Assembly: GCA_039821145.1 (NCBI GenBank)
Contig: JBCBOS010000013.1
Coordinates: 175,223-239,222, forward strand
Direction of reading: 5' to 3'
Source: JBCCSZ01 sp039821145
GTDB lineage: Bacteria > Bacteroidota > Bacteroidia > Chitinophagales > Saprospiraceae
DNA length: 64,000 nucleotides
The translations under genes were made by a program, and so were the position numbers. Below are positions 61,619 through 64,000 of this stretch, piece after piece; position 1 is the stretch's first letter, and each line of letters begins with the position of its first letter. The notes beneath the pieces are model-generated. The model ran no database searches. It had not been told where the DNA came from and saw only the letters and a program-made list of their open reading frames with translations.

Positions 61619-62818
61619 CTACATCCGATATGGCCAAAAGGAATGGGTTTCTCCCTTGGAATAGACATCTTTGCCCCTCGGCAATTCCAAAAAGCCATCG
61701 GCCTCAACCAGGTTGGCCAAATCTCCGGACCCATTTCCTTCGATGGGCTCCGCCTCTAATACCCCTTGCTCATTGGTCGATAGTTTCACCTGTGCAAAGT
61801 AGGTCAGGTCGGGTTTGAAGTGAATGTCGCTGGCCAAGGTGGCCTTCCAACGCATCACTGGATGCTGTCCCAAACTCGCTCTCAACCAAGGCAGCATGTA
61901 TCGGCAACTGCACATGAAAGAAGAAACCGGATTGCCTGGCAGGGCAAAAACCCTGGCTCCCGAGGGCGCCACTCCAAACCAAAAGGGCTTTCCAGGCCGT
62001 TGTTTGACCCTGTGGAAAAGCTTCTCTACCTTCAAGCGGTCCAATGCCTCCGGAACGTAGTCGTATTTCCCTTTTGACACACCCCCACTGAGGATGAGCA
62101 CATCAAATGCCTCCAACAACTGAGAAAGCTCCTCAATCACCTCCTCCAAGTCGTCCTTCAAATGCCGCTGCTCTGCCTTGATTCCGAATGGCTTCAACCC
62201 AGCCACCAAGCGATGGATATTGGAGCGCCGAATTTGGTGTGGCAAGGGTTGCTGGTTGACCTCCACCAACTCATCTCCGGTAGAGATCACCACCACGGAC
62301 GGCAATCGGCTCACCAACAATTGGGCCTTTCCCACCGTAGCCGCCAGCCCCACTTCTGCAGGGCTCATTTTCTTGCCCGATGCAGCCAGCAGCTCTCCCT
62401 TCTGTCGATCCATCCCCTTTCGATGAACATTTTGCTTGTTCCTCAACTCGTCCAACTGAATTCGGGCCTGCTGATCGGAGATGTCCAAGTCTTCGTATCG
62501 AATCACCGTATCGGTTCCCAGGGGCAGGATGGAACCTGTCATCACTTCTAGGCAAGCAGCTGCCTGTTGCAACTCTTGCTGGGGTGATCCGGCGGGGGCA
62601 ATGCCTTGGATGGGAAAGGAGCGGGTTCCAGATGCAAAATCTTCGTACCGGATGGCGATGCCGTCCATGGACACCCGGTTGTAGGGGGGTAAGTCGCGGT
62701 CGGCGTAGAGGTTTTCGCGCAGGATGCGGCCCATGGATTGTTCCAGGCCCACCTGTTCGGTACCAAAATCGCGAATTTGCGCAGAGATGATTTGTTGGGC
62801 TTGTTCGACGGTGATCAT
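61619..62818 (-). CDS. moeA: Molybdopterin molybdotransferase
   Basis: 399 residues, standard MoeA length. It inserts molybdate into adenylated molybdopterin to give molybdenum cofactor. The opening MITVEQAQQIISAQI and LPPYNRVSMDGIAIRYED carry the conserved DG. EVGLAATVGKAQLLVSRLPSVVVISTGDELVE and ILSGGVSKGKYDYVPEAL with the GGVS-G-D-like motif are present. FHRVKQRPGKPFWFGV and VFALPGNPVSSFMC complete the active site. moaA/moaC and a molybdate transporter are not in the window, so it stands alone. A palindrome in its upstream region (62876-62899) could bind a regulator. Confidence 0.95.
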   Translation of the reverse strand: MITVEQAQQIISAQIRDFGTEQVGLEQSMGRILRENLYADRDLPPYNRVSMDGIAIRYEDFASGTRSFPIQGIAPAGSPQQELQQAAACLEVMTGSILPLGTDTVIRYEDLDISDQQARIQLDELRNKQNVHRKGMDRQKGELLAASGKKMSPAEVGLAATVGKAQLLVSRLPSVVVISTGDELVEVNQQPLPHQIRRSNIHRLVAGLKPFGIKAEQRHLKDDLEEVIEELSQLLEAFDVLILSGGVSKGKYDYVPEALDRLKVEKLFHRVKQRPGKPFWFGVAPSGARVFALPGNPVSSFMCSCRYMLPWLRASLGQHPVMRWKATLASDIHFKPDLTYFAQVKLSTNEQGVLEAEPIEGNGSGDLANLVEADGFLELPRGKDVYSKGETHSFWPYRM

Positions 62819-62875
62819 GGGGGGAAGATAGTAAAGAAAAAATTAAAACAAACAGATAATTTTTTAGTAATTATG

Positions 62876-62899
62876 ATAACAAACAATTATGTTTGTTAT
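62876..62899. other. Inverted repeat upstream of moeA and the adhesin gene
   Basis: ATAACAAAC (62876-62884) and GTTTGTTAT (62891-62899) pair perfectly around AATTAT, and G-T pairs extend the stem. It lies between the divergent moeA and SprB-repeat genes in AT-rich sequence. It may be an operator or a structured leader element. Confidence 0.4.
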
Positions 62900-63103
62900 T
62901 GGCAACAAAAAATAAAAAGAAGGTTAGCATGAAAACAAAATGTCCCTTCTAATTGCCCAAATATTTTTGGGATTTCACAGCTTCGAATCATTCAGGACTG
63001 TACGGCCAGCGGCCACCTGTCGTATAATAAAAATATTACTAAAGTAAGTAGGTATTATGTATTGAAATCTAAGCCTAGTCAAACCGTCGCAACAGTAAAA
63101 GTT

Positions 63104-63541
63104 ATGAAACAATTACTCCTAGTCATTTTAGTTTTACTATCTGGTTCCACAATATTACTCGGAGCTGATGTCAGTGCAACTGCTACACCTACGTCATCAC
63201 CATATGTAAGTGATGGATCGATTGATTTAACAATTCGTGGTGGCTTTGCTCCATATGAAATATCATGGACTGGACCAAGTGGGTTCGCAAGTAATCAGGA
63301 GGATATATCAGAACTTGAATCGGGAAACTATGTGGTTGTTATACGCGATGCTTTGTGCGGGGAAGCTACGATAGAAATCACTGTTGGGGAAACTGCTTGT
63401 CCATCTCCTCTGATTGCAAGTAGTAGTATTGTTCGCAACCCTTGCTTTGGTCAGGACAATGGCATCGTGTTGGTTCAGTTGAACTCTCAGATTGTATATC
63501 CAGTTCAATTTAGTTGGAGTAATAGACTTGTTCTGTCATAA
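63104..63541 (+). pseudogene. SprB-repeat adhesin, truncated by an insertion sequence
   Basis: The first 145 residues are intact. A signal peptide MKQLLLVILVLLSGSTILLG precedes one SprB repeat (about residues 35-95): DGSIDLTIRGGFAPYEISWTGP, then ISELESGNYVVVIRDALCGEATIEITVGE. A second repeat begins VRNPCFGQDNGIVLVQLNSQIVYPVQFSWSN and breaks off at about 63523. The reading then runs into foreign sequence and stops at TAA 63539-63541. SprB proteins are large surface adhesins carried by the gliding machinery and exported by the T9SS. Here the protein has lost everything downstream unless it continues past the right edge. The DNA is clearly more AT-rich than the neighbouring genes, with frequent TTA/ATA codons. 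Confidence 0.75.
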
Positions 63542-64000
63542 GTATCTGAGGATCAGAGTTTGTATATTTGTAAAAATACGAAAACATGGCAGTAAGTTAT
63601 CGCGATATACGAACAGATCGACAATGGAAGGCATCCACAGGATTAAGCAAGCAACAGTTCTTTAGCTTTGTGCCTTTATTTAAGAAGACCTATGAAGCCT
63701 TATTTGACGAATCGCTAGAAGATCGACAAAATATGTCTACAAGTGAAAGTACTTTTAAGACTTATGCTGATCTATTATTCTTTGGCTTATATAGCTTCAA
63801 GAGTGGATTGACATATGATTTATTAGGGCTTACATTTGGACTGAGTAATTCAAATGCCTATCAAAATCAGTCTATTGTTATTCGAGTATTAGAGTCAACT
63901 TTAGATGAAGCGGGGTACTTGCCTAAGCGATCATTCAGCAATGTGGTCTCTTTTGATAAAAAAGCTTTTAATTCGTCTTCATTGCTAAATGATCGCTTAG
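63524..64000 (+). mobile_element. Insertion sequence, IS5-like, left end only
   Basis: The left border is inferred at about 63521-63526, where the SprB sequence breaks off. The terminal inverted repeat should begin near GACTTGTTCTGTCATAAG, but the right end lies outside the window, so neither this nor the target-site duplication can be confirmed. The transposase gene starts at 63586. Confidence 0.65.
63586..64000 (+). CDS. IS5-family transposase, N-terminal part
   Basis: 138 residues are visible and the frame is open to the right edge. The start is ATG at 63586, about 60 bp inside the element. The sequence MAVSYRDIRTDRQWKAST, GLSKQQFFSFVPLFKKTYEA, STFKTYADLLFFGLYSFKSG, and LTYDLLGLTFGLSNSNAYQN matches the helix-turn-helix N-terminal domain found before the DDE catalytic core in IS5-like transposases. 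The DDE residues lie beyond the window. Codon use is AT-rich and unlike the housekeeping genes, in keeping with a mobile element. Confidence 0.8.
   Translation, partial: MAVSYRDIRTDRQWKASTGLSKQQFFSFVPLFKKTYEALFDESLEDRQNMSTSESTFKTYADLLFFGLYSFKSGLTYDLLGLTFGLSNSNAYQNQSIVIRVLESTLDEAGYLPKRSFSNVVSFDKKAFNSSSLLNDRL

Noticed and set aside
1..64000. CRISPR arrays, tRNA and rRNA genes, prophage or defence islands
   Set aside because: None could be recognised on either strand: no repeat-spacer pattern, no tRNA T-loop motif in a foldable context, and no phage or restriction genes.

Overview
The window reads as chromosomal DNA of a Bacteroidota bacterium, most likely from the Saprospiria. Several large secreted proteins end in type IX secretion (T9SS) C-terminal sorting domains. 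A SprB-repeat adhesin is present. Genes mostly lack Shine-Dalgarno sequences, and some are preceded by the Bacteroidota -7 box TAnnTTTG. Heme export for cytochrome c maturation is of the CcmB/CcmC/CcmD type. Most of the window is ordinary housekeeping sequence in short same-strand runs. I see no rRNA, tRNA, CRISPR array or prophage. I cannot name a genus.

Layout. 1-6.3 kb: a PLP-dependent decarboxylase cut by the left edge, a head-GIN (DUF2807) protein, a thioredoxin-fold protein, a T9SS cargo protein, and purK-purE with overlapping stop and start. 6.6-13.6 kb: two very large secreted T9SS proteins (a beta-helix protein with three 130-residue repeats, and a kelch/FN3/GEVED protein) around a DUF2490 protein. 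13.7-23.4 kb, minus strand: ccmB, an unknown lipoprotein, ccmC, ccmD, gdhA, an Lrp regulator, a TraB/GumN protein and smc. 23.6-33.9 kb: envelope proteins, a LysM-like/amidase protein, msrA, an HxlR regulator divergent from a SnoaL-like lipoprotein with a doubled operator between them, an aldehyde dehydrogenase and a T9SS esterase. 33.5-38.6 kb, minus strand: guaA, a periplasmic-binding lipoprotein, a DUF4846 lipoprotein, trmH and an orphan Imm22-type immunity gene. 38.8-47.7 kb: an OmpA protein with six calcium-type repeats, a GT39 glycosyltransferase with a membrane partner, and the minus-strand run queD-folE-fabD-yqgE-ABC-F. 48-55.2 kb: a LytS/LytTR two-component pair with a fructosamine-kinase-like gene, DUF423, an M32 carboxypeptidase, pdhB, a 55-residue lipoprotein and mnmD. 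55.2-62.8 kb: a YheT-type hydrolase, an amidohydrolase, an unknown membrane protein, folP, a DUF4230-like protein and moeA. 62.9-64 kb: an AT-rich stretch with a SprB-repeat adhesin interrupted by an IS5-like element that runs off the right edge.

Points of most interest: (1) the HxlR regulator with two identical 22-bp direct repeats, each carrying an inverted repeat, exactly 32 bp apart; (2) the adhesin caught in the act of IS disruption; (3) nine convergent gene pairs that fall into two classes, six with 0-11 nt between stops (two abut exactly) and three with 104-137 nt holding a long hairpin; (4) an intergenic palindromic repeat seen twice; (5) an orphan Imm22-like gene behind trmH; (6) an uncharacterised lipoprotein inside the cytochrome c maturation cluster. 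I found no clear multi-gene defence or secondary-metabolite system.
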